The position numbers were made by a program, and so were the translations under genes. This document shows positions 16,215 to 23,295 of a stretch of DNA of 32,371 bases, piece by piece. Every line of letters begins with the position of its first letter. Position 1 is the stretch's first letter. Origin of the DNA: Planctomycetaceae bacterium (GTDB taxonomy: Bacteria; Planctomycetota; Planctomycetia; Pirellulales; Pirellulaceae); NCBI GenBank assembly GCA_015490875.1, contig WFWZ01000386.1, positions 1 through 32,371 of the forward strand, given 5' to 3'. The notes beneath the pieces were generated by a model. The model was not told the origin of the DNA and ran no database searches. It saw only the letters and a program-made list of their open reading frames with translations.

Positions 16215-16235
16215 AGCGTCCAGGCTTAGGATTTC

Positions 16236-17225
16236 TTAGCGGTTCGAACCGTCGTTCCCCTGATCGGCCGGCTTCTTCTCGGAGAAGAACCGCTCGAGCA
16301 CCATCTTGATTTGGCCCGCCAGTGGTCCCTCAGGAGCCATCTTGAGTGCCTCCTGGAGAGTCGCTTTCGAGGCAGCTTTGTCGGTAGAGAACTGAAGCTG
16401 AGCGATCATGAACAGCCCCTTTTGTCGAGCGTCTGGGCTGACCCCTTCCTTTTCAGCAGCTTCCACCATGCCCTTGAGTTTGGTGATCGCCTCGGGCACC
16501 TGCTCGGCCGCTGTCAAACCGCCGATCACTTCCTCGAGCTTCTTCTCGAAGTCGGCGTCGCGACGCATCGTCACGTATTTCTCTTTCAGCCCCGCTTCGT
16601 TCTGGGCGTCGGCTGCGATGATCTGATCCACCAGATCTCCATAGACGCTCAGGCGCAAATCCTCATCGACCATCTGGAGCACCTCATCGAGCAGCTTCGC
16701 CTTCTCAGCGCCGCTCGCCGCCTCCGCCTTGGCCAAGAGGGCATCCCGCTTCTCCCGCACCTTCTGCTTCGCCAGGAGGTCGCCCACATACTTCTCCGCG
16801 GGAGTTCCCCCATAGCCGACGAACGAGGCGTATGGCCGACCTTCGGCATCGCAAAGCAGAATCGTGGGAAACCCACTGATTCCGTACTTTTTGGTCAGCT
16901 CGCGCACCATCTTCTTCTCGGCTTCCGACTGCTTCGACTTATCCCGTCGGTCGTCGATCTTGAGCAAAATGAACTTCTCCGGAATCTTCTCCGCGAAGAT
17001 TTCCTTCGAAAAGACATTTTTGTCCAATTGGATACAAAAGCCGCACCAGTCCGAACCGGTGAAGTCCATCAAGAGGTCTTTGCCTTCCTTCTTTGCCAGA
17101 GCCTTAGCCTGTTCGAAATCGATCAGCCACTGAGCCTCAGCGGAAAGTGCCGTCGAGGAACCCAGGATCGCCGAACCGACGGTCAGCAGAGCCGCCAAAC
17201 AAGTTTTCGTAATACGCGAGGACAT
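16236..17225 (-). CDS. Exported thioredoxin-fold protein
   Basis: This is a 329-aa periplasmic protein, probably a disulfide reductase or thiol carrier. A Sec signal peptide covers residues 1-29 (hydrophobic core CLAALLTVGSAILG, likely cleaved after STALSA). The thioredoxin domain follows with MDFTGSDWCGFC (redox pair Cys61/Cys64) and the cis-proline at GFPTILL (Pro120). An insertion rich in Lys and Asp (DDRRDKSKQSEAEKK) sits between them, as in thioredoxin_7/DUF255-like proteins. The remaining 180 residues are charged and helical, possibly TPR-like, and have no recognisable domain. The ATG at 17225 is preceded by GGAGGAG; the longer frame to 17327 has no export signal and is rejected. The alkaline phosphatase gene lies 110 bases upstream on the same strand. 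Confidence 0.82.
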   Translation of the reverse strand: MSSRITKTCLAALLTVGSAILGSSTALSAEAQWLIDFEQAKALAKKEGKDLLMDFTGSDWCGFCIQLDKNVFSKEIFAEKIPEKFILLKIDDRRDKSKQSEAEKKMVRELTKKYGISGFPTILLCDAEGRPYASFVGYGGTPAEKYVGDLLAKQKVREKRDALLAKAEAASGAEKAKLLDEVLQMVDEDLRLSVYGDLVDQIIAADAQNEAGLKEKYVTMRRDADFEKKLEEVIGGLTAAEQVPEAITKLKGMVEAAEKEGVSPDARQKGLFMIAQLQFSTDKAASKATLQEALKMAPEGPLAGQIKMVLERFFSEKKPADQGNDGSNR

Positions 17226-17335
17226 GACACCCAACTCCTCCAAACTACAAGTCAACATGAGGACGGCTCCCGCTGAGCAATCCCGTGACGGTTCCCACAC
17301 TACGTTTTGATTTCGCAGGCAGTTCAACGCACCTG

Positions 17336-18976
17336 TTATCGAGGCAACAAGATGGTCGGATCGGTGAGGAAGAAGAGATGGCCATGATCAGCCGTGACGA
17401 TGACTGCCGCGTCGGCCCACGCACGCCGCTCTTCGATCCAGGCCACCACTTCGGCGAACGCCTCGTCGCCGCTAAGGACCGCTCCGATCGAACTGTCGAT
17501 GTTGTTCGCATGATTGGCCCAGTCCACATCTCCCGCTTCGATCATCAACCAAAAAGGCCGAGCGTCCCTTCCCAGGACCTTAAGTGCAGCTCGCGTGCAC
17601 TCCGCCAGCGTCGGGTTCTCCTCCACATCGGCCAGTCGATAGCGTTCGGTTCCCCGAGCATCAGCGACCGGGTTGTACTGACCGTCAGCCGTTCGGTACG
17701 GAAGATGGCCGCTCGAGACGCCAAAGAAGCCGAACAGCCGTTCCCCTCGCTGCGCCGCCGTCGTGGCGGCCTCCTCAAGCACATCCCGACCTGGTTTTCC
17801 CGAGGAGCGGAGAGCCACTCGGTATTGGCCACCACGTTCCACGTCGATCGCGTCCAGGTCCTCTGCTGTAAGATACCGGTTTCCCGGGACAAAGTTGCGG
17901 CCTTGGTTCCCATCTTCTCGAGCTTCCGCCCCGTATCCGGCGCCGATCAAGACATCCACGCCGGGCAACGGCTCCTCGCGATGGCTGATCGAAGGCAGCC
18001 CCAACAAATCCCGCGACAGATCCTGGTAGTCGCCCCGCTCGACGTTGTTCGCGTACGCGGCCGCCGGTGTCGCATGACTGATGGGAACACTCGTCACGAC
18101 GCCGATCCGGAAATTCTTCTCGCGCTGAAGCCACTGAGCGATCGGCTCGACATGCCGGCCTTCTACATCCACGTTGACCGCCACATTGTATGTCTTGATA
18201 CCACTGGTCATCGATGTCGCGCTGGCTGCCGAGTCCGTATACGCATGGACCAACTCGCGGCTGCGACTGATCAAGTAGTCGGGATCGGCCGGCACATCCC
18301 ACGGCGTCCAGCCACCCCGTTCGGGACTGTATCCACCGCGATGCTCGCCCAGCGTCACGACCACCTGGGCATCCGAATTCGTCTGCGCCTCGCTGGCATA
18401 CGGACTCGTCACGAAATAGGCATAGTCGGTAGGCGCCGCCGCGTAGTCCTGAAACTTCAGCCCTGCTCCCCGCCCCTGGCGGTATACCTTGCCCGAAGCG
18501 AAAATGGCTGCGGCCTGCGTCGTCTGCCAGTCCATCCCGTCGAAAACCATCAGGATGATGTACTTCTTCCCAGCTTCAACGGCCTGCTTCTGCAGTTCAT
18601 ACACTTGCGTCTGGTCAAAATAGGTCGCTTCTTGGTGCAGCGTCTCCTTGGGAACGCGTCCATAGAGACGCTTCAGTCGCTCTTCTGACGCATAGGGCGA
18701 GCCTTCCTGACGCCAACTTTCCAGAGTTATCCCAAACGTGTAGATGGGAATCAGGCGGTTGGAATGGCTGGTCCACGCCGAATAGCGGTGCGGAGCCGTT
18801 CCCCAGTGCCCCCAGGAAACCGACTTGGCCGCCATCGCCGTCGCCTGCAACTCGGCGATCGGATCATCCCCGACGGCAGGAGCGGGACTTGCCCCAAACA
18901 GCAAGAGAATCGCGAGGGCCAGTACTCGCTCTCCCAACCAGCCCCACGATAGGGATGTCCAACGCTGTTTCTTCAT
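17336..18976 (-). CDS. Alkaline phosphatase (PhoA family), exported
   Basis: This 546-aa phosphomonoesterase is probably periplasmic. The first 36 residues form a Sec signal (LALAILLLFGASPAPAVG). Metal and catalytic sites of the PhoA family are visible: Asp146 in ILMVFDGMD, the nucleophile Ser249 in YTDSAASATSMTSG, EAGDVDWANHANN (equivalent to the conserved EGxxIDWAxHxN), and ADHGHLFF near the C-terminus for zinc. Residues 40-135 before the core are longer than in E. coli PhoA, and the protein stops 14 residues after the last zinc motif, which is shorter than usual. The ATG at 18976 was chosen because the signal peptide starts there; the frame extends upstream to 19201 without one. No Pho box was recognised. 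It may help scavenge phosphate outside the cell. Confidence 0.88.
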   Translation of the reverse strand: MKKQRWTSLSWGWLGERVLALAILLLFGASPAPAVGDDPIAELQATAMAAKSVSWGHWGTAPHRYSAWTSHSNRLIPIYTFGITLESWRQEGSPYASEERLKRLYGRVPKETLHQEATYFDQTQVYELQKQAVEAGKKYIILMVFDGMDWQTTQAAAIFASGKVYRQGRGAGLKFQDYAAAPTDYAYFVTSPYASEAQTNSDAQVVVTLGEHRGGYSPERGGWTPWDVPADPDYLISRSRELVHAYTDSAASATSMTSGIKTYNVAVNVDVEGRHVEPIAQWLQREKNFRIGVVTSVPISHATPAAAYANNVERGDYQDLSRDLLGLPSISHREEPLPGVDVLIGAGYGAEAREDGNQGRNFVPGNRYLTAEDLDAIDVERGGQYRVALRSSGKPGRDVLEEAATTAAQRGERLFGFFGVSSGHLPYRTADGQYNPVADARGTERYRLADVEENPTLAECTRAALKVLGRDARPFWLMIEAGDVDWANHANNIDSSIGAVLSGDEAFAEVVAWIEERRAWADAAVIVTADHGHLFFLTDPTILLPR

Positions 18977-19084
18977 CAAACTTCTTTGCCAGCCAAACAA
19001 GACTCGTAAATGTCCGCCGCCTCCACGAAGAAAACTGCGGGCCGGTTCACCACAGCAGGCAGGCGGCGGTTCCTCAAAAAAAAT

Positions 19085-19113
19085 CAGCACACGCTCCGAA
19101 AGGCAGGCATAAT
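19085..19113 (+). promoter_or_regulatory. Possible promoter of the CPBP protease gene
   Basis: CATAAT (19108-19113) lies 86 bases before the ATG at 19200. Seventeen bases upstream is CAGCAC (19085-19090), the same hexamer and spacing seen before prpB. The -35 is weak by standard sigma-70 rules, so this is tentative. Confidence 0.25.
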
Positions 19114-19199
19114 GGTGGGAATGTCCGGTCCATCGTAGCCGGAGCCGACGCTCCTGTCGACCGGCAAGACATTCCCCACACCTCGAAAAGCTGTCCTCC

Positions 19200-19907
19200 A
19201 TGCTTCGTCCGCCCCAACTTCAAGCCAGCAATCCGGTCGCCTATCTCGCCCCGCTGCTCGTCTACACGCTGCTCGCCGTGGATCCGGCAGGGCTGGGCCC
19301 AGATTGGCTCCTCACTCGATATGCCACTCAAGTCCTCCTCACCACCCTCGCCCTCGCCGTCGCGTGGCCAGCCGTAAGAGGACTCCTGTGGCACGTTTCC
19401 CTCCCCGTCTGGCCGGTCGCCGTCGCTGGAGGTCTGCTCTGGATCGTCCTGGCGGCCGGCGGCTACGAGTGGCCGATGCTGGAACAACTGGCCGGCCCCT
19501 CACTTCGGACCTGGGTGGCTCGTCCCCAATTCAACCCATCCGAGACACTGGGGGCATCGCCGGCGACCGAGATCTCCTTTTGGATCGTCCGCGCCGCCGG
19601 GCTGGTGATCGTCGTCCCGCTAGCCGAAGAGCTCTTCCTGCGGGGGTTCCTCACCCGGTTCGTGAGCCACTCGGACTGGTCCGAACGCTCCATAGGAGAG
19701 CTCCGCCCAGTCGCGTGGCTGGCCGTCGCCCTCTACGCCGTCGCCACCCATCCCGCCGAGCCCCTGGCAGCCGTGCTCTGGTTCTCTCTCGTCACCGCGG
19801 TGGCATGGAAGACAAAGAGTTTCGGAGCCTGTGTCGCGATGCACGCCGTGGCCAACGCCATGCTGCTGGCCTACATCTTCCTCTGGCAGGATTGGAGATT
19901 GTGGTAA
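19200..19907 (+). CDS. CPBP family intramembrane glutamic protease
   Basis: This is a 235-aa integral membrane protein of the CAAX-processing/bacteriocin-protection (Abi) family. It has about six hydrophobic segments. The three family motifs are present: EELFLRG (Glu143, Glu144, Arg148), a histidine at 184 in YAVATHP, and HAVAN (His215, Asn219). These form the proposed glutamic protease site inside the membrane. Layout and size resemble the CAAX-related proteins that accompany exosortase systems, but no exosortase gene is in the window, so that link is only a possibility. It is the only plus-strand gene in the right two thirds of the window, diverging from the alkaline phosphatase gene. Confidence 0.8.
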   Translation: MLRPPQLQASNPVAYLAPLLVYTLLAVDPAGLGPDWLLTRYATQVLLTTLALAVAWPAVRGLLWHVSLPVWPVAVAGGLLWIVLAAGGYEWPMLEQLAGPSLRTWVARPQFNPSETLGASPATEISFWIVRAAGLVIVVPLAEELFLRGFLTRFVSHSDWSERSIGELRPVAWLAVALYAVATHPAEPLAAVLWFSLVTAVAWKTKSFGACVAMHAVANAMLLAYIFLWQDWRLW

Positions 19908-20012
19908 CCCGATTCGCAATTCTTCAGTGTTCGTAACCGCTTGGCCGCAGAGAGAGGCGCTTGTCAGTCTGGAAAGCCTGACGTACGTGGGCCTTGCAAG
20001 AATCAAAGGGTC

Positions 20013-20039
20013 TCGCGCAAAGACGCCAAGACGCAAAGG
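20013..20039. repeat. CGCAAAGACGCCAAG-type intergenic repeat
   Basis: CGCAAAGACGCCAAGACGCAAAG reads as three imperfect copies of a CGCAAAGA-like unit. Sequences of this kind turn up between genes in many bacterial genomes, and their origin is uncertain. It lies between the CPBP protease and TatD genes and has no coding potential. Confidence 0.45.
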
Positions 20040-20097
20040 TGGAATTACGAAGCGAGCAAATACGGAGACGGACGACGAACACACTTTCCATAATCGC

Positions 20098-20117
20098 CTG
20101 TGGGCGTGAGCCCACAG
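20098..20117 (-). terminator. Hairpin between the convergent CPBP and tatD genes
   Basis: CTGTGGGC and GCCCACAG pair perfectly over 8 bases around a GTGA loop, 5 bases past the tatD stop. It could end the tatD transcript and, by symmetry, the converging CPBP transcript, although there is no T-run. REP-like palindromes of this composition are also possible. Confidence 0.5.
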
Positions 20118-20122
20118 AATCC

Positions 20123-20917
20123 TCAAGCCAACAACCGATCGCCGAACAGCCGACCCGCGTTTTGCGTCGTCCGCGTCGCGAGCTCCTCGAGAGAAATCCC
20201 TTTCACCTCCGCCAGGCACTCAGCGGTGTGGACGACGCGAGCCGGTTCGTTCGGGAAGCGACCTCGCAACGGTTCCGGAGAAAGATACGGCGCATCGGTC
20301 TCCACAAGGATGCGATCCAACGGCACGGCCTTGGCCACCTCCCGTAAAGCATCCGACTTCTTGAACGTGACCATTCCCGCAAAGCTGATGTACAGCCCCC
20401 ACGCCAAGCACGCCTCGAGCAATGCAAGATCACCTGTAAAGGAATGCATCACGCCGCGACCCTGCCGATCCTTCCATGCCCGCTCGAGTGCCTTCAAGAT
20501 CTCCTCGCCGCTTTCCCGCATATGAATGATCACCGGGAGATCGGTCTCGAGTCCCAACCGCAGATGCCGCTGGAAGTAATCGTGCTGCTGCTCCAGCGGC
20601 GTGCGGTCCCAATACCCGTCGATTCCCGTTTCCCCAAGTGCGACGATCGAGTTCCGATGGTTCTGCACGAGTCGCTCGATGACTTCCCAGTCCTTCGGCC
20701 CAGCCTCGACGACATCATTCGGCTGGATGCCGACGGCGGGAAAAACACTCGGGAACCGCTCCGATAACACCAACACGTCGCGGCTCGAGTCGGCCGACGT
20801 CCCGACCGCGATCATCGCCACAACGCCAGCCTGAGTCGCTCTTTGGACAAACTCCTCCGGATGCTCGCGAAACGGCTCAGCATCCAGATGCACATGCGTA
20901 TCGACCAACTGGATCAT
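20123..20917 (-). CDS. tatD: TatD family metal-dependent deoxyribonuclease
   Basis: This is a 264-aa cytoplasmic TIM-barrel metallohydrolase; TatD proteins are metal-dependent DNases. The metal ligands are visible: DTHVHLD near the N-terminus (His8, His10), ALGETGID (Glu), VIIHMRES (His), GVMHSFTG (His) and LVETDAPYLSPEPLRG (Asp). The ATG at 20917 puts the first metal motif at residue 6. An upstream frame to 20965 adds 16 unrelated residues. The small helical protein gene ends 50 bases upstream, and both probably lie at the 3' end of the nuo transcript. In other bacteria tatD often follows metG instead. Confidence 0.9.
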   Translation of the reverse strand: MIQLVDTHVHLDAEPFREHPEEFVQRATQAGVVAMIAVGTSADSSRDVLVLSERFPSVFPAVGIQPNDVVEAGPKDWEVIERLVQNHRNSIVALGETGIDGYWDRTPLEQQHDYFQRHLRLGLETDLPVIIHMRESGEEILKALERAWKDRQGRGVMHSFTGDLALLEACLAWGLYISFAGMVTFKKSDALREVAKAVPLDRILVETDAPYLSPEPLRGRFPNEPARVVHTAECLAEVKGISLEELATRTTQNAGRLFGDRLLA

Positions 20918-20967
20918 GGATACGCCAGTCGTCTTGAAAAGGAACCCGGCGCAGGAGCGCCTCAAGG

Positions 20968-21396
20968 TCAGGCCGACGCAGCAGGTGTTCCCGCAAGTTC
21001 CTCGAGTGTCTCAAGGTGGCCCTTCGCCTCGCCCAACGCTTCCTCGACCAGCGCCTGCAATCGCGGTTCATCGTCGAGTTGGTCGACCGCCTGTCGCAGC
21101 GACGCAACCAGGGCTCGCTGGTAGGCAATCGCTTTGGGAAGCACGTACTGGAGGGCCACATCGTTGAAGGAGGTGTACTCGAGCGGAAAGTCGCCCACCG
21201 GAAGCGGCCCGTCGTGCTCGAGAATCACCGACTCGAGTTTCTCCGCGGTCGCTTCCTGCATATCCGAGATCTGGCGCAGCACCTCAGTCGCCTCGCGATT
21301 CTCCGCCCAAGGATCGGCGTACCGCAAATAGCGAATGAGCGAAAAGCGGTGAAGCCGCACTAACTCGTCCAGTAAGTCAAGAGTCTCGGGTTTCAT
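20968..21396 (-). CDS. Small four-helix protein of unknown function, ferritin-like
   Basis: I do not recognise this 142-aa protein by name. It appears all-helical with four amphipathic helices: residues 4-28 (LDLLDELVRLHRFSLIRYLRYAD), 36-62 (EVLRQISDMQEATAEKLESVILE), 80-107 (LQYVLPKAIAYQRALVASLRQ) and 111-137. This looks like a ferritin or bacterioferritin-type bundle. The di-iron ExxH pairs are not present in standard form; helix 4 has EAKGH. It may therefore be a degenerate or non-iron relative. Its ATG is 6 bases after the nuoN stop, so it is almost certainly co-transcribed and perhaps co-translated with complex I, and tatD follows. Confidence 0.65.
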   Translation of the reverse strand: MKPETLDLLDELVRLHRFSLIRYLRYADPWAENREATEVLRQISDMQEATAEKLESVILEHDGPLPVGDFPLEYTSFNDVALQYVLPKAIAYQRALVASLRQAVDQLDDEPRLQALVEEALGEAKGHLETLEELAGTPAASA

Positions 21397-21402
21397 CGTC
21401 GG

Positions 21403-23214
21403 CTACGGTCCAAGAAGGTAATCTACGGCGGCGGAAGCCGTCTGATGGAGGCTGCCCCAGCGAACGATGAACAAGGCCACGGGGATCGTCATCAGCAACA
21501 CATAACAGCCCGCCGCGGAGAAGAGGGGCAACGAAACGGGCGTCCGCGACTCGGGCTCGGGCAGCATCGTCATCACGCGAGCGACTCGGAGGTAGTAAAT
21601 CAGGCTGATCGCCGTGTTGAGAACACCAACGACGAGCACCCACATCAGGTAGCCATCCCCGGAAATGCGAAAGGCGTCGGCGACGGCCGCGAGGACAGCG
21701 AACTTGGCGATGAAACCAGCCAGCGGCGGAAGACCGATCAAGCTGAACAAGATGATCACGAAACAAATCGTGATCCCAGGACAGCTCTTCAACAGCCCCG
21801 CATAGTCATCGATCTGCTCACTCCCCATTGCATTGCGTAAGAACGCCACAATGGCAAACGCGCCCAAGTTCATGAACAAATAAATCACGAGATAAATGGC
21901 AATGCCGCTTACCGCCGACGCCGCCACGTCCGGAGCCCGCTCGGCGACCGCCAACAGTCCGGGAACTGCCATCATCATGAAGCCTGCATGAGCGATCGTC
22001 GAATAGGCCAACATCCGTTTAATGTTGTTCTGACCGTAGGCGGCCAGATTGCCGAACGTGCAGGTCAAAATGGCGATCAGCGCGATGAGCTTGGCCATGT
22101 AGGTCCGAGCCGCCTTCAGGCCGGGCGAGATGACCTTCGCCTCGTCCGCCGGCTTGTCCGACGGGCTACCCGATCGCTCATGCGATTCGCCATGCCCGTG
22201 CACATGGGCGGGTTCCTCGTGCGAAATCCAGACGGTTCCCTCCATGACCTCCGAAGCTTCGGCAACCGCCTTGGTGTCGGCCATACTCTTGGCAACATCC
22301 GCCGGCAGCGTGCCAACTCCTACGACAACGCGGACCAACAACGCGAGCGCCGCTGCCTTCGAAGCGATGCTCAAGAATGCACCGATTTCCGCCGGCGCCC
22401 CTTCAAAGACGTCGGGGATCCAGTAGTGGAAGGGAAAGGCCGAGAGCTTATAGGCCAGTCCGGCCATGATCATCAGACCCGCCAAAGCCGCCACCATCAG
22501 CTCAGACGTCTCCATCTGTGGCAAGTGATTGGAAATCTGCCATGCCAACGTCGGAAGATGAACGGTGTGGAATAATCCCGCAAGGAGACTGATGCCATAG
22601 AGCATGATCCCGGCGGCTCCTGCACCGTAGACGGCGAACTTCAACGCCGCCTCACTCGCCTGCCGATTCCGCTTCTGCATCCCGGCCAGGGCATACGAGG
22701 GAACACTGGCCATCTCGATCCCCATGAAAACGACCAGCAAGTGATTGGCAGCGGACATCAGACAGAGCCCCAACGTGGCTCCCAACACCAACGTGTAGAT
22801 GTCCGCCGAATCATACTTGCTGGGTATCCCCGAGATCTTGGCGAAGATCAGGAACAGGATGCCGAAACCGAACAGCAAGCCGCGCATGAAGACGGAAAAG
22901 CCGTCATACACGAGCATCCCGGTGAAGAGTTCGCGACGAGCGAACAGCTCAGGGTTTTCCGTCAAACGCCAAGGGGAAAGAATCAAGAGGGAAGCGACCA
23001 GTCCCACGAACCCGACATAGAACATGTCGAGCTTCTCGCCGATGCGGAACAGTCGCACGACGAGCATCGTCAGGATCGTACCACACAGCACGATCTCCGG
23101 GAGAAACAGACCGACACTCGAATCGGCAGCGATCTCTTTCCAACCGCCGATCCCCTTCGTGTCGCGAATGACCTCGCTCACGAGATCAAACAAACTCGTT
23201 GCCACTAACTCCAC
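21403..23214 (-). CDS. nuoN: NADH-quinone oxidoreductase subunit N
   Basis: This is an antiporter-like proton-pumping subunit of the complex I membrane arm, 603 aa with about 14 helices; the E. coli protein is about 485 aa. The conserved acid and lysine are present: Glu167 in FMGIEMASVPSYAL and Lys256 in AYKLSAFPFHYWIPDVFEGAP. NIKRMLAYSTIAHAGF marks the second half-channel. The extra length comes mainly from a hydrophilic insert at 300-370 after helix 8. This insert has five histidines in SHEEPAHVHGHGESHER and falls on the periplasmic side by standard topology. The gene is the last nuo cistron, 81 bases after nuoM, and a small helical protein gene follows after 6 bases. Confidence 0.94.
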   Translation of the reverse strand: MELVATSLFDLVSEVIRDTKGIGGWKEIAADSSVGLFLPEIVLCGTILTMLVVRLFRIGEKLDMFYVGFVGLVASLLILSPWRLTENPELFARRELFTGMLVYDGFSVFMRGLLFGFGILFLIFAKISGIPSKYDSADIYTLVLGATLGLCLMSAANHLLVVFMGIEMASVPSYALAGMQKRNRQASEAALKFAVYGAGAAGIMLYGISLLAGLFHTVHLPTLAWQISNHLPQMETSELMVAALAGLMIMAGLAYKLSAFPFHYWIPDVFEGAPAEIGAFLSIASKAAALALLVRVVVGVGTLPADVAKSMADTKAVAEASEVMEGTVWISHEEPAHVHGHGESHERSGSPSDKPADEAKVISPGLKAARTYMAKLIALIAILTCTFGNLAAYGQNNIKRMLAYSTIAHAGFMMMAVPGLLAVAERAPDVAASAVSGIAIYLVIYLFMNLGAFAIVAFLRNAMGSEQIDDYAGLLKSCPGITICFVIILFSLIGLPPLAGFIAKFAVLAAVADAFRISGDGYLMWVLVVGVLNTAISLIYYLRVARVMTMLPEPESRTPVSLPLFSAAGCYVLLMTIPVALFIVRWGSLHQTASAAVDYLLGP

Positions 23215-23295
23215 GGATGTGTTCCCCGTTTATGGGCAGACTGTACTCTTGGTTTCTTGAGCCACTCCGGTTCGGCACACTTCACTAGTTGCCCC

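Larger units (their letters stand above)
15608..16235. other. Long non-coding region upstream of the sigma factor gene
   Basis: These 628 bases hold no credible gene; small frames here have arginine/proline/glycine-rich, non-protein-like composition. It must contain the sigma factor promoter and leader. I see a perfect 17-base palindrome (15754-15770) and a strong hairpin at the right end (16181-16214). TACAAT on the minus strand, about 45 bases before the sigma ATG, is a possible -10 without a good -35. A regulatory leader or small RNA is possible but not shown. Confidence 0.5.

Noticed and set aside
16241..16250. GGTTCGAACC, resembling the T-arm of a tRNA
   Set aside because: It lies inside the last codons of the thioredoxin-fold gene, and no acceptor, D or anticodon stem could be built around it.
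17285..18688. 467-residue plus-strand open frame opposite the alkaline phosphatase gene
   Set aside because: The minus strand encodes an intact phosphatase with signal peptide and metal sites; the plus-strand frame has no such support.
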